A DNA stretch of 64,000 nt, from NCBI RefSeq assembly GCF_003233655.1, contig NZ_CP029832.1, positions 372,001-436,000 of the forward strand, in the 5' to 3' direction. A program made the position numbers and the translations under genes. Position 1 is the first letter of the stretch. Every line of letters begins with the position of its first letter. The DNA is from Azospirillum ramasamyi (GTDB lineage: Bacteria; Pseudomonadota; Alphaproteobacteria; Azospirillales; Azospirillaceae). The notes below the pieces were generated by a model. The model saw nothing but the letters and a program-made list of their open reading frames with translations. It was not told where the DNA came from and searched no databases. Below are positions 40,901-48,129 of this stretch, in pieces.

Positions 40901-41641
40901 TCAGAAGCCACCGGCGAGGTCGGCCAGGGCTTCGCGGTCCAGCAGTTCCAGCTTGCCGCCGACGAGGATGCGGATCAGGCGGGTCGACTTCAGCTTGGTC
41001 ATGGTGCGCGACACCGTTTCGGTGGTCAGGCCCAGATGGTCGGCGATGTCGCTGCGGCCCATCGGCAGGTCGATGGCGCGCTCGCCGCCCTTGCGGTCGC
41101 TGAGGCGCATCAGGAAGGTGGCGACCTTTTCGACGGCGGTCTTGCGGCCCAGCAGAACCATCTGGTCCTGCGCCGCCATCAGCTCCGACGTGGTGGCCGA
41201 CAGCAGCTTGCGGGCGAAGGCCGGCTGCGCGTCCATCATGGCGTCCAGCTCCAGCCGCGGAATGCGCTGGATCGTGGTCGCCGTGACGGTTTCGGCGGTG
41301 TAGAGATACTGGGCGGCGAAGGCCAGCCCCATCATGTCGCCGGCCTGCAGGAAGCCGATGATCTGGCGCCGGCCGTCGGGCAGCATCTTGTAGAGGCGGA
41401 CCATGCCGCTGATCACCCGGAACACCGAGCCGGCCGCATCGCCTTCGCTGAACACCGTGGCTTCGCGCTCGTAGACCTTGGAGTGGCCGAGGCCGGCCAG
41501 CGGATCGACGGGGTTGCGCGGCTGGATGGCGGCGTCCACACCGGCGCCGATGGCGGCATTCGGCGTCATCGCCAGGGCGGAGACCAGATAACCAGGAACG
41601 GCGCGGTTCGCGTGGGCGGCAATGGCGGCGTGCGTGGACAT
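40901..41641 (-). CDS. fixK: FixK-type Crp/Fnr regulator
   Basis: A 246-aa Crp/Fnr-family activator. The cyclic-nucleotide-type beta roll (ATVFSEGDAAGSVFRVISGMVRLYKMLPDGRRQIIGFLQAGDMMG) leads through a dimer helix to a winged HTH with the recognition helix LGLTTETVSRTMTKL; the E..SR pattern is that of FNR/FixK proteins reading TTGAT-N4-ATCAA. It has no cysteines at all, so it cannot hold the FNR iron-sulfur cluster and must be controlled at the level of synthesis, as FixK is. GAGG precedes the ATG. A FixJ-like palindrome lies 120 nt upstream, and fixLJ-type genes adjoin. Confidence 0.85.
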   Translation of the reverse strand: MSTHAAIAAHANRAVPGYLVSALAMTPNAAIGAGVDAAIQPRNPVDPLAGLGHSKVYEREATVFSEGDAAGSVFRVISGMVRLYKMLPDGRRQIIGFLQAGDMMGLAFAAQYLYTAETVTATTIQRIPRLELDAMMDAQPAFARKLLSATTSELMAAQDQMVLLGRKTAVEKVATFLMRLSDRKGGERAIDLPMGRSDIADHLGLTTETVSRTMTKLKSTRLIRILVGGKLELLDREALADLAGGF

Positions 41642-41760
41642 GGTGGCCTCGACCTTTGCGGTGCGGTGCGCTCCGGCCGTTCCGGGGTGCATCTGATGAC
41701 CCGAAACTACCCACCCGATGCCACTCTGTGCAGTTCGGTGATGTACCTAAGGAAGTTTGC

Positions 41761-41778
41761 GTACGTAAGTCTACGTAC
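41761..41778 (-). promoter_or_regulatory. FixJ-like palindrome upstream of the fixK-type gene
   Basis: On the minus strand GTACGTAGACTTACGTAC: arms GTACGTA and TACGTAC are a perfect inverted repeat around GACT. GTACGTAG fits the GTAMGTAG core recalled for FixJ binding sites. It lies 120 nt before the start of the fixK-type gene, in the gap after the receiver gene, so phosphorylated FixJ could activate fixK transcription from here. Confidence 0.6.
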
Positions 41779-41796
41779 GTAACGGACCATACGGGG

Positions 41797-42207
41797 TCAG
41801 GCGGCGGCCGGCGAGGACATCAGCCCGTTCAGCATGTCGATCAACTGGCCCTCGTCGAACGGCTTCTCCAGCACGGCGATGACGCCGGCCTCGCGGGCAC
41901 GGGCGAAGGTCGCGGGGTCGCCGCGGCCGGACACCATGATCACCGGCATTCCATGCAGATCGCCGCGGTGGCGCTCCAGGAATTCCAGTCCGCTCATCAC
42001 CGGCATGTGCAGGTCGAGAACCAGGCAGCCCTGCGGGTTGCCGTCGTAGCGGTCGAGAAACTCGCGGCAGGACGAGAAGTCCCGCACGTCGAAGGAGAAG
42101 GCTTCCAGCAGCGCTTTCAGGGAGTCGCGGACCGGCTCGTCGTCGTCGACGATGTGGACGATTCCGGCACCCGGCATTCCGCCCGGCCCGTTGCCCAAAT
42201 GATCCAT
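41797..42207 (-). CDS. Stand-alone response-regulator receiver (FixJ-related)
   Basis: A 136-aa single-domain receiver without an output domain. It has the acidic pair VHIVDDDEPVRDSL, the phospho-acceptor Asp in CLVLDLHMPVMSGLE, a Ser/Thr position in VIMVSGRGD and the Lys in VLEKPFDEGQLI. Sequence style is that of FixJ/TodT-type receivers. Such proteins can compete for phosphate from the kinase or bind it as a brake. GGAGG precedes the ATG at 42207. An FNR-like box 115 nt upstream suggests activation by FixK, giving a possible feedback loop. Confidence 0.88.
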   Translation of the reverse strand: MDHLGNGPGGMPGAGIVHIVDDDEPVRDSLKALLEAFSFDVRDFSSCREFLDRYDGNPQGCLVLDLHMPVMSGLEFLERHRGDLHGMPVIMVSGRGDPATFARAREAGVIAVLEKPFDEGQLIDMLNGLMSSPAAA

Positions 42208-42321
42208 GACGGCCTCCGAACTTCCATACAGACAAGACGACGCCGACGGTGCGGCGCGTCATGGAAGATAAAAGGCCGCGCAGGACGCCGATATAAGGAC
42301 GATTGCGTATGCGGCATGTTT

Positions 42322-42335
42322 TTGATGCAGATCAC
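42322..42335. promoter_or_regulatory. FNR/FixK-type box upstream of the receiver gene
   Basis: TTGATGCAGATCAC matches TTGAT-N4-ATCAA at 9 of 10 defined positions. It overlaps the last codons and stop of fixJ and lies about 115 nt before the receiver gene start on the minus strand. The expected regulator is the FixK-type protein encoded two genes downstream. Confidence 0.6.
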
Positions 42336-43048
42336 ATGCCGCCGGGGACCACGCCCGCGGCGATCGCCATGCGCACCAGGGCCGGCAGGCTGTCGGCCCG
42401 CATCTTCTCCATCACGCGGGCGCGGTGGATCTCCACGGTGCGCGGGCTGATCGACAGTTCGAAGGCGATGATCTTGTTCGACTTGCCGGCCACCAGCCAG
42501 CGCAGGACGTCCATTTCCCGCGGCGTCAGCGCGGCGAGGCGGTCCATGACCTCCGGCGGTGCGGAGGCGGCGGGCGCGGGGGCCGGCTGTTCCGGGGCCG
42601 CGGCCGGCTGGGCGGCGGCGGCCGTCCGGCATTCCGCCGCGCGGGCCAGGGCCAGGGCGGAGCGCACGGCGGCGAGCAGCGCCTCCTCCTCGAACGGCTT
42701 CTCGACGAAATCGACCGCCCCCGCCTTCATGGCGCGCACGGCGAGCGGAACGTCGCCATGGCCGGTCATCACCACCACCGGCATGGCATGGCCGCCGCTG
42801 GCCAGCCGCTCCTGCAGGTCCAGGCCGCTCATCTGCGGCATCCGCACGTCGACCAGCAGGCAGCCGGGGCGCGACGGCGCGCCGGACTCCAGGAAGGCGA
42901 GCGGGGTGGAGAAGCTCTCCGCCCGGAAGCCGGCGCAGTCCAGCAGAACCTCCAGGGAATCGCGGATCGCGTCGTCGTCGTCCACGATGAAGACGGTGAG
43001 GTCGGAGGCGATGTCCGATCCGGTCTGGGGCATGGTGTCAGCTGGCAT
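42332..43048 (-). CDS. fixJ: FixJ-type response regulator
   Basis: A 238-aa two-domain regulator. The receiver has VFIVDDDDAIRDSLEVLL, phospho-acceptor Asp in CLLVDVRMPQMSGLD, VVVMTGHGD and FVEKPFEEEAL. An Ala/Pro linker of about 30 residues, longer than in classical FixJ, leads to a LuxR/FixJ HTH (LTPREMDVLRWLVAGKSNKIIAFELSISPRTVEIHRARVMEKM). The ATG at 43048 has GGAGG at good distance and overlaps the end of the kinase gene by 11 nt, so kinase and regulator are translated together. It is the cognate partner of the FixL-like kinase. Confidence 0.9.
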   Translation of the reverse strand: MPADTMPQTGSDIASDLTVFIVDDDDAIRDSLEVLLDCAGFRAESFSTPLAFLESGAPSRPGCLLVDVRMPQMSGLDLQERLASGGHAMPVVVMTGHGDVPLAVRAMKAGAVDFVEKPFEEEALLAAVRSALALARAAECRTAAAAQPAAAPEQPAPAPAASAPPEVMDRLAALTPREMDVLRWLVAGKSNKIIAFELSISPRTVEIHRARVMEKMRADSLPALVRMAIAAGVVPGGM

Positions 43049-44600
43049 CGCCGGCCTCCGGTGCGGCGTCCGGTGCGGACAGCGGAACGGTGAAGGAGAA
43101 GCAGGCGCCCGCCGAGGGCGGCGGTCCCGGCGGCTCCAGCCACAGGCGCCCGCCATGGGCCTCGATGATCGAGCGGCAGATCGACAGGCCGAGCCCCATG
43201 CCGTTGCTCTTGGTGGTGACGAAAGGCTGGAACAGTTGGGCGCGCACCGTCTCCGGCACGCCGGGGCCGCTGTCGCTGACGGCGACGCGGCGGAAGGCGG
43301 GCTCGCCCGGCTCCGCTCCGGTGTGGACGGTCAGCACGCGCCGCCCGCCCGCCGGGGTTCCCTGCGCCATCGACTCGATCGCGTTGCGGACGAGGTTGAG
43401 GATCACCTGCTGGACCTGCACCTTGTCGATGAGGACCAGCGGATCGTCGGCGTCGAAGTCGAAGCGCACATGCAGTTCGCGGTCCTTGGCGCCGACCAGG
43501 GCGAGCGCGCTCGCCTCCTCCACCACCTTGTTGAGCGGCTCGACGGTGCGGTGGGTCTGGCCCTTCTCGATGAAGCTGCGCAGGTGGCGGATGATCTGGC
43601 CGGCGCGGGTGGCCTGGGCGCTCGCCTTGTCCACCATGTCCATCGCCTTGGACACGGCTTCCGGCCGCTCCATCAGCCGCTTGGCGGCCTTGGCGTAGTT
43701 GATGACGGCGGTCAGCGGCTGATTCAGCTCATGCGCCAGCGTCGAGGCCATCTGCCCCATGGCGCTGACCCGGCTGACATGCAGCAGTTCCGACTGGAGT
43801 TCCTGCAGGCGCCGTTCGGTGGCCTGCCGCTCGGTCAGGTCGCGGACGAAGCCGGTGAAGCAGCGCCGGCCGGCGAGCAGGACCTCCCCCACCGCCAGTT
43901 CCATCGGGAAGACCGAGCCGTCGCTCCGCTGGCCGGAGACGATGCGGCCGATGCCGATGATGCGGCGCTCCCCCGTCCGCCCGTAGCGCTCCAGATAGCC
44001 GTCATGCTGCTCGCGGTAGGGCGAGGGCATCAGCATGCTGATGTTGCGGCCGAGGACGTCGGCAGCCGTGTAGCCGAACAGCCGTTCGGCGGCCGGACTG
44101 AAGGATTCGATCAACCCGGCCTCGTCGATGACGATGATGGCTTCCGGCACGGTTTGCAGGATGGAGGTCAGCCGCGCCTCGCGCTCGCGCAGCGCCGTCT
44201 CCGCCTGCTTGGCCGCGGTCAGGTCGCGGATGATGCCGATATAGACGGGGGCGCCGTCCTGGCTCGCCTCGCCGATCGACAGATCCATGGGGAAGCAGGA
44301 GCCGTCCTTGCGCAGGCCGGTCACCTCGCGGCCGATCCCGATGATGCGGCGCTCTCCCGTCCGGCGGTAGCGCTCCAGGTAGCCGTCATGCTCCTCGCGA
44401 TAGGGCGGCGGCATCAGCATCTTGACGTTGCTGCCGATCACCTCGGCCGCGGTCCAGCCGAACAACTGCTCGCAGGCGGGGTTGAAGGTCTTGATCCGAC
44501 CCCGGTCGTCGATGATGACGATCCCGTCCGGCACGGTATCCAGCATCGCCTGCAGCTGCGAAAGCGCGTCCAGGGTTTCGTCCCGGAGGTCGTCGGCCAC
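43038..44600 (-). CDS. fixL: FixL-like sensor histidine kinase with two haem-type PAS domains
   Basis: A 520-aa soluble kinase with no membrane segments. PAS1 (about 15-130) and PAS2 (about 145-257) each carry the His and Arg of the FixL haem pocket at the right spacing of 20 residues: His71/Arg91 and His199/Arg219 (REEHDGYLERY...IIGIGR and REQHDGYLERY...IIGIGR). In Bradyrhizobium FixL these correspond to the haem ligand His200 and Arg220, normally in one PAS only. The kinase core has STLAHELNQPL with phospho-acceptor His290, then the N, G1 and G2 boxes (LVRNAIESM, VSDSGPGVP, MGLGLSICRSII). GTG at 44600 is chosen: AGAGGG lies 7 nt upstream. Confidence 0.88.
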   Translation of the reverse strand: MADDLRDETLDALSQLQAMLDTVPDGIVIIDDRGRIKTFNPACEQLFGWTAAEVIGSNVKMLMPPPYREEHDGYLERYRRTGERRIIGIGREVTGLRKDGSCFPMDLSIGEASQDGAPVYIGIIRDLTAAKQAETALREREARLTSILQTVPEAIIVIDEAGLIESFSPAAERLFGYTAADVLGRNISMLMPSPYREQHDGYLERYGRTGERRIIGIGRIVSGQRSDGSVFPMELAVGEVLLAGRRCFTGFVRDLTERQATERRLQELQSELLHVSRVSAMGQMASTLAHELNQPLTAVINYAKAAKRLMERPEAVSKAMDMVDKASAQATRAGQIIRHLRSFIEKGQTHRTVEPLNKVVEEASALALVGAKDRELHVRFDFDADDPLVLIDKVQVQQVILNLVRNAIESMAQGTPAGGRRVLTVHTGAEPGEPAFRRVAVSDSGPGVPETVRAQLFQPFVTTKSNGMGLGLSICRSIIEAHGGRLWLEPPGPPPSAGACFSFTVPLSAPDAAPEAGDAS

Positions 44601-44672
44601 GTCCAAACCCTCTTAAATTAATGTCGATCCTTACCCGTCCTTGCCAACAGAGTAGTTGAGTACAACCATCGG

Positions 44673-45797
44673 TCAAGGCTCCAGATCCGGCGAAGGGGCC
44701 ACCGCCCCGCTGCAGAGGGCATCCAGCTCCAGATCGTCGACCGCGAGATTCTTGGCTTTGGCCTCCACTTCGAAATCGGCCCAGGACAGGTGATCGGCCA
44801 CCAGTCGGTTTACGGCGCGGTTCCACATGCGCTGCGAATGGGCGCGCAAATCCTTCGTGGTCAGCCCGCGCGCCGCCAGCGCCGTATAGTCCGGCAGGCT
44901 GTCGGCCGGCCAGTCCGCTAGCAGATCCTCGCGCGACACGCTGATATGGGCGACCGGGCGCACCCCGCGCCAGGAGCCGGTGACGGCGGCGATCCGCCGA
45001 TCGTCGGGGCGCAGATACTCCCCCCGCGTGTGGACCCAGTGATGGTGGAGGTCGAGAACGATCGGCACGGCGTCGGCCAGCGGCAGCAGGTCGTCCAGGC
45101 CGAAGGACATCTCGTCGTTCTCGACGGTCAGCAGGTTGCGGGCATCCTCCGACAGCAGGGCGAGGCCGCGGCGGAAGCCGGCGATCCCCTCCCCGCGCCC
45201 GCCGCCATGGATGTTGACATGCGCGCCCTGCGGGTGCCAACAGCCGGCCAGCCCCATCATCCGCAGGATGTCGGCATGGTATTCCAGCTCCGCCACCGCG
45301 TTTTCGAGGGTGGACGGGGTGGCGCTGTTGAGGACGCAGTACTGGTCCGGGTGCAGGCCGATGCGGATGCCCGCCTCCCTCGCCTTGCGGCCGGCATGCT
45401 CCAGCCCGCTCCGCACCAGCGCCCGGATGCCCGGCTGGCGATAGAGCGGCCGTCCGACCTCGTGGGTGTAGGCCGGCAGCAGCCCGCTGTTGACGCGCAG
45501 CAGGCGGCGGTAGGCCGGATGCCGGGCGACCTCGTCCAGCTGCAGCTGCAGGGCCAGCAGGTTGCGGCGCAGCACCTCCGTCAGCTTTTCCTCGGCGCGG
45601 GCGGGGCCCAGCCTGGTCAGCGTCGCGATGGTGACGGTGCCGGGATTCATGCGCTTGGCAAGTCCGGCGTCGCCATCGGGCGGCACATACTGGCAGCACC
45701 AGCCGAAGCGGGGGTGGCGGAGGACGGGATCGGAGAGCTGTCGGGCATCGGTCGGCAACGTGAAGCGGAGGGGCCACTTGATATGGACCGCCGACAC
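44673..45797 (-). CDS. uvsE: UV damage endonuclease UvsE
   Basis: A 374-aa UV dimer endonuclease of the UvdE/UvsE TIM-barrel family, which nicks 5' of photoproducts and starts alternative excision repair. Family stretches include RFGWCCQYV, RVNSGLLPAYTHE, IGLHPDQYCVLNS, GAHVNIHGGG, LTVENDEM, IVLDLHHHWVH and RPVAHISVSRE; the His and Glu in these bind the three metal ions. A GTG at 45797, 30 nt after the previous stop, is taken as start; upstream residues are Arg-rich antisense noise. It is the last gene of the operon running away from the replication origin. Confidence 0.88.
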   Translation of the reverse strand: MSAVHIKWPLRFTLPTDARQLSDPVLRHPRFGWCCQYVPPDGDAGLAKRMNPGTVTIATLTRLGPARAEEKLTEVLRRNLLALQLQLDEVARHPAYRRLLRVNSGLLPAYTHEVGRPLYRQPGIRALVRSGLEHAGRKAREAGIRIGLHPDQYCVLNSATPSTLENAVAELEYHADILRMMGLAGCWHPQGAHVNIHGGGRGEGIAGFRRGLALLSEDARNLLTVENDEMSFGLDDLLPLADAVPIVLDLHHHWVHTRGEYLRPDDRRIAAVTGSWRGVRPVAHISVSREDLLADWPADSLPDYTALAARGLTTKDLRAHSQRMWNRAVNRLVADHLSWADFEVEAKAKNLAVDDLELDALCSGAVAPSPDLEP

Positions 45798-45826
45798 CCA
45801 CCGTCCATCGCCGGGACCGGCCCTCC

Positions 45827-46504
45827 TCACCCCGCCCCGCCCATCCGGCGCAGCGCCCCGGTCGCGACCGCCTGCAGGCCCAAGCCGCGGGCGTCGCACG
45901 GGGCGGCTGCGGCGAGCGCCCCCAGCCGGCCGGCCAGCGCGCGTTCGGGGGCGCACAGCTCCTCGCACAGGGCGCGCATCTCGGCGATGGAGGGGCGCCA
46001 TTTCCGGCTGCGGCGCCAGTTGCGGGCGGCGGCATCGATGACCCAGGCCGGGTATTCGCCCAGATCCTCGGCCCAGTCGAGCGCCATCATCCGTTCCACC
46101 TCGGGCGACAGACCCTTGGCCGGGAAATGGCTGAGCAGGGTGAGGACGCGGCCGAGAAGATGGTCGCTGTCGGCCGGGACCAGCACGGTGGCGTACAGCT
46201 CCTCAAGGCTCCGGCGGGCGAGCGAGGCCTGGGCGGCGGTAACGCCGTCGGGCGGCGACCACAGCTCGATCATGCCGTCGAATCCGTCCTCGCCGAAGCG
46301 CGGGCGGCGGTCGGTTCGGCCCTGGGCCAGAAGCTGCCGAATCACGGGCGGCAGCGCGGCGGTCAGCCGGGCCTGCCGGTTGGGCGCAGGCAGCGCCGGA
46401 TCGAAGGCAGCGGCCAGTGAGGTCGGGACGGCCGAGGATGGGGCCAGCGGGGACGGGTTGCGTGGCAGGGCGGTGATGGTGGCGCTTGTCCTGGGGGCTT
46501 TCAT
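45827..46504 (-). CDS. Helical protein of replication operon (possible helicase-loader type)
   Basis: A 225-aa protein I cannot assign with certainty. It is mostly helical with a disordered N-terminus. The segment GEYPAWVIDAAARNWRRSRKWRPSIAEMRALCEEL (about 145-185) resembles a motif common in phage and plasmid proteins encoded next to replication genes, where it is suspected to help load helicase or primase. It follows an HTH/DnaT-like protein by 12 nt and precedes uvsE by 30 nt, so all three are probably one operon. A function in replication is inferred from context only. Confidence 0.7.
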   Translation of the reverse strand: MKAPRTSATITALPRNPSPLAPSSAVPTSLAAAFDPALPAPNRQARLTAALPPVIRQLLAQGRTDRRPRFGEDGFDGMIELWSPPDGVTAAQASLARRSLEELYATVLVPADSDHLLGRVLTLLSHFPAKGLSPEVERMMALDWAEDLGEYPAWVIDAAARNWRRSRKWRPSIAEMRALCEELCAPERALAGRLGALAAAAPCDARGLGLQAVATGALRRMGGAG

Positions 46505-46516
46505 CGCTTTCCCCTT

Positions 46517-47362
46517 TTACGACCAGGAGGGGGTGACTGTGCGCTGGCGCAGCTCCGCGGCGGCGGCGGCCCAGGCGCCCAGGCGCTGTTCGGCCGCAGG
46601 GGGCGGACGGTTGGTTACGGCGTTCGCCGTCGCGGATGGGCGGTCGCGGACGACCGGGGCCTTGCCCGCCGCGGCATCCTGGGCCAGCCAGGCGCGCCAG
46701 GCGGACGAGACGTCGCGGTAGCGGTAGCCGTGGGCCCGGCAGCGCAGGATGAAGCCTTCGACATGGCGGCCGAGGTCGATCTCGGCGTGACGCGCCTTGG
46801 CCCAGGCGAGATCGTCGGCGGTCGGCATCCAGTCTTCGGGAACCGTCCGCGCCTGACCATGCCCGCCCGAAGCGTGCGAGTCCGGAATCTGTTTGGAATG
46901 GACCTGTTCCTGACTCGCAGGCGGACAGGGGATGTGCATGTCCGAGTCATCCCTGTCGGCGGGCCGGACAGGGCGGGCGGCGGCGGAATCCTGCCGGGAG
47001 TCCCGGTGGGAATCTTCTGCGGCACTGTCCTCGGCATAGGCCGGGGTGAATCGCAGGCGGTAGAGGCAGGACAGGCGGGCGCCGTCGCGGCCGCGACGAT
47101 GCTCGACCCCGACCAGACCGATGTCGCTCAGGCCCTGGATGATACGGTTGATGGTGGGGCGCGACCGCTTCAGCTTGGCGGCCAATGTCGATTGCGACGG
47201 CCAGCACAGGCCGTCCTCGTCGGCGAAGGTGGCGAGCGCCGCCAGAACGGCGAAGCCGTCGGCGTCCAGGCCGGGATGGTCCAGCCACCAGGCGGGAATC
47301 CGTCCCCATCGTCTGGTGTCGGGGGGATTTGCCGCTGTTGCGGATTGTGTCGGTGTGGGCAT
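46517..47362 (-). CDS. HTH replication protein, phage O / DnaT-like
   Basis: A 281-aa protein. Residues about 15-100 form a helix-turn-helix (RIPAWWLDHPGLDADGFAVLAALATFADEDGLCWPSQSTLAAKLKRSRPTINRIIQGLSDIGLV), the HTH_36 type used by phage replication proteins. A charged linker follows, then a DnaT/replisome-organiser-like motif (EDWMPTADDLAWAKARHAEIDLGRHVEGFILRCRAHG...SSAWRAWLAQDA). Such two-part proteins bind origin DNA and recruit helicase. The ATG at 47362 has GGAG upstream. It is divergent from repA, with the iteron array between them, which strengthens a role in initiation or its control. Confidence 0.78.
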   Translation of the reverse strand: MPTPTQSATAANPPDTRRWGRIPAWWLDHPGLDADGFAVLAALATFADEDGLCWPSQSTLAAKLKRSRPTINRIIQGLSDIGLVGVEHRRGRDGARLSCLYRLRFTPAYAEDSAAEDSHRDSRQDSAAARPVRPADRDDSDMHIPCPPASQEQVHSKQIPDSHASGGHGQARTVPEDWMPTADDLAWAKARHAEIDLGRHVEGFILRCRAHGYRYRDVSSAWRAWLAQDAAAGKAPVVRDRPSATANAVTNRPPPAAEQRLGAWAAAAAELRQRTVTPSWS

Positions 47363-47448
47363 GGGGAAAACTCCGCGAGGCCTTGGGGCCGGCATGGATG
47401 GGGCCGGCGAACTTGCGCGAAGGATTCCGCCGGCTGCGGCAGCCGTCG

Positions 47449-48044
47449 AATCGCGGGCAAATGGGACCGATTCGGTTGTGTCCCCTTCACCCGCGATTGT
47501 GTCCCATCGGCCCGCGCCTGTGTCCTCCTCGGTCGCGGATGTGTCCCCTTTGGCCGCGTTTGGCTTGCGAATCGGATTCGATCCCGTTTGCCCGCGCTTT
47601 GCCGGAGAGCGGCGCCATCCGCGCCGCCGCGCGCTGTCCCACTTGCCCGCGGTTTGAGGCCATGCTCTGCGGTCCGGAGCGCGGACTGTTTCGTGGGAGA
47701 CGGCCGCAGGCCGGTCCCGCTGGCCTGATATGTCCCATTTGCCCGCGTTTCATGGTCCGGCCGGCCGCATCACGGCATTTTCTGTGTCCCGAATGTTCGC
47801 GTTTGGCAGGATTCCGGCGCCGGGGCTGTCCCATTTGCTCGCGCTTCGTGGCCGCAGGGAGGGAGGCCGCGCGTCCGAGTCTCTGTCCCATTTGCTCGCG
47901 TTTCGCCGGACCGCCGCGCGATTCGCACGGATCCGGCCCATCCGATGCCCGCGCAGCGGCTCCGATCGGCGGCCCGCGGCCGAAGCGCGGGCAAAAGGGA
48001 CACAGCTGCGGGCATTTCCTACACAAGCGCGGCCAAACGGGACA
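47449..48044. repeat. Iteron array, putative replication origin (about 14 repeats)
   Basis: The 767-bp gap between the divergent HTH gene and repA holds about 14 copies of a 20-bp motif, consensus TGTCCCATTTGCCCGCGTTT. Plus-oriented copies start at 47479, 47500, 47521, 47542, 47580 (weak), 47635, 47731, 47785, 47827 and 47884. Inverted copies occupy 47449-47468, 47983-48002, 48004-48023 (weak) and 48025-48044. Four at the left and three at the right are spaced exactly 21 bp, two helical turns, so they lie on one DNA face. This is the layout of iteron-type plasmid origins bound by a Rep protein. No clear DnaA box or AT-rich melting zone was found. Confidence 0.85.
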
Positions 48045-48129
48045 CAGCTCTGCAGGCGGACTCCGCGCAGCCGGTTGCCTCCCTCCGACCGCAGCTCCTA
48101 TCGTGGCCTTTGGCGAGGAGGGATGAGCC

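Noticed and set aside
43038..44600. First impression that the FixL-like kinase lacks the haem ligand because the residue before IIGIGR is Arg instead of His
   Set aside because: The haem ligand of Bradyrhizobium FixL is His200 in the HDSY motif, 20 residues before Arg220, not the His next to IIGIGR. The ligand position is present in both PAS domains.
47449..48044. CRISPR array interpretation of the repeats near repA
   Set aside because: The repeats are 20 bp, occur in both orientations, are often directly adjacent at 21-bp spacing, and no cas genes are present. An iteron origin fits better.
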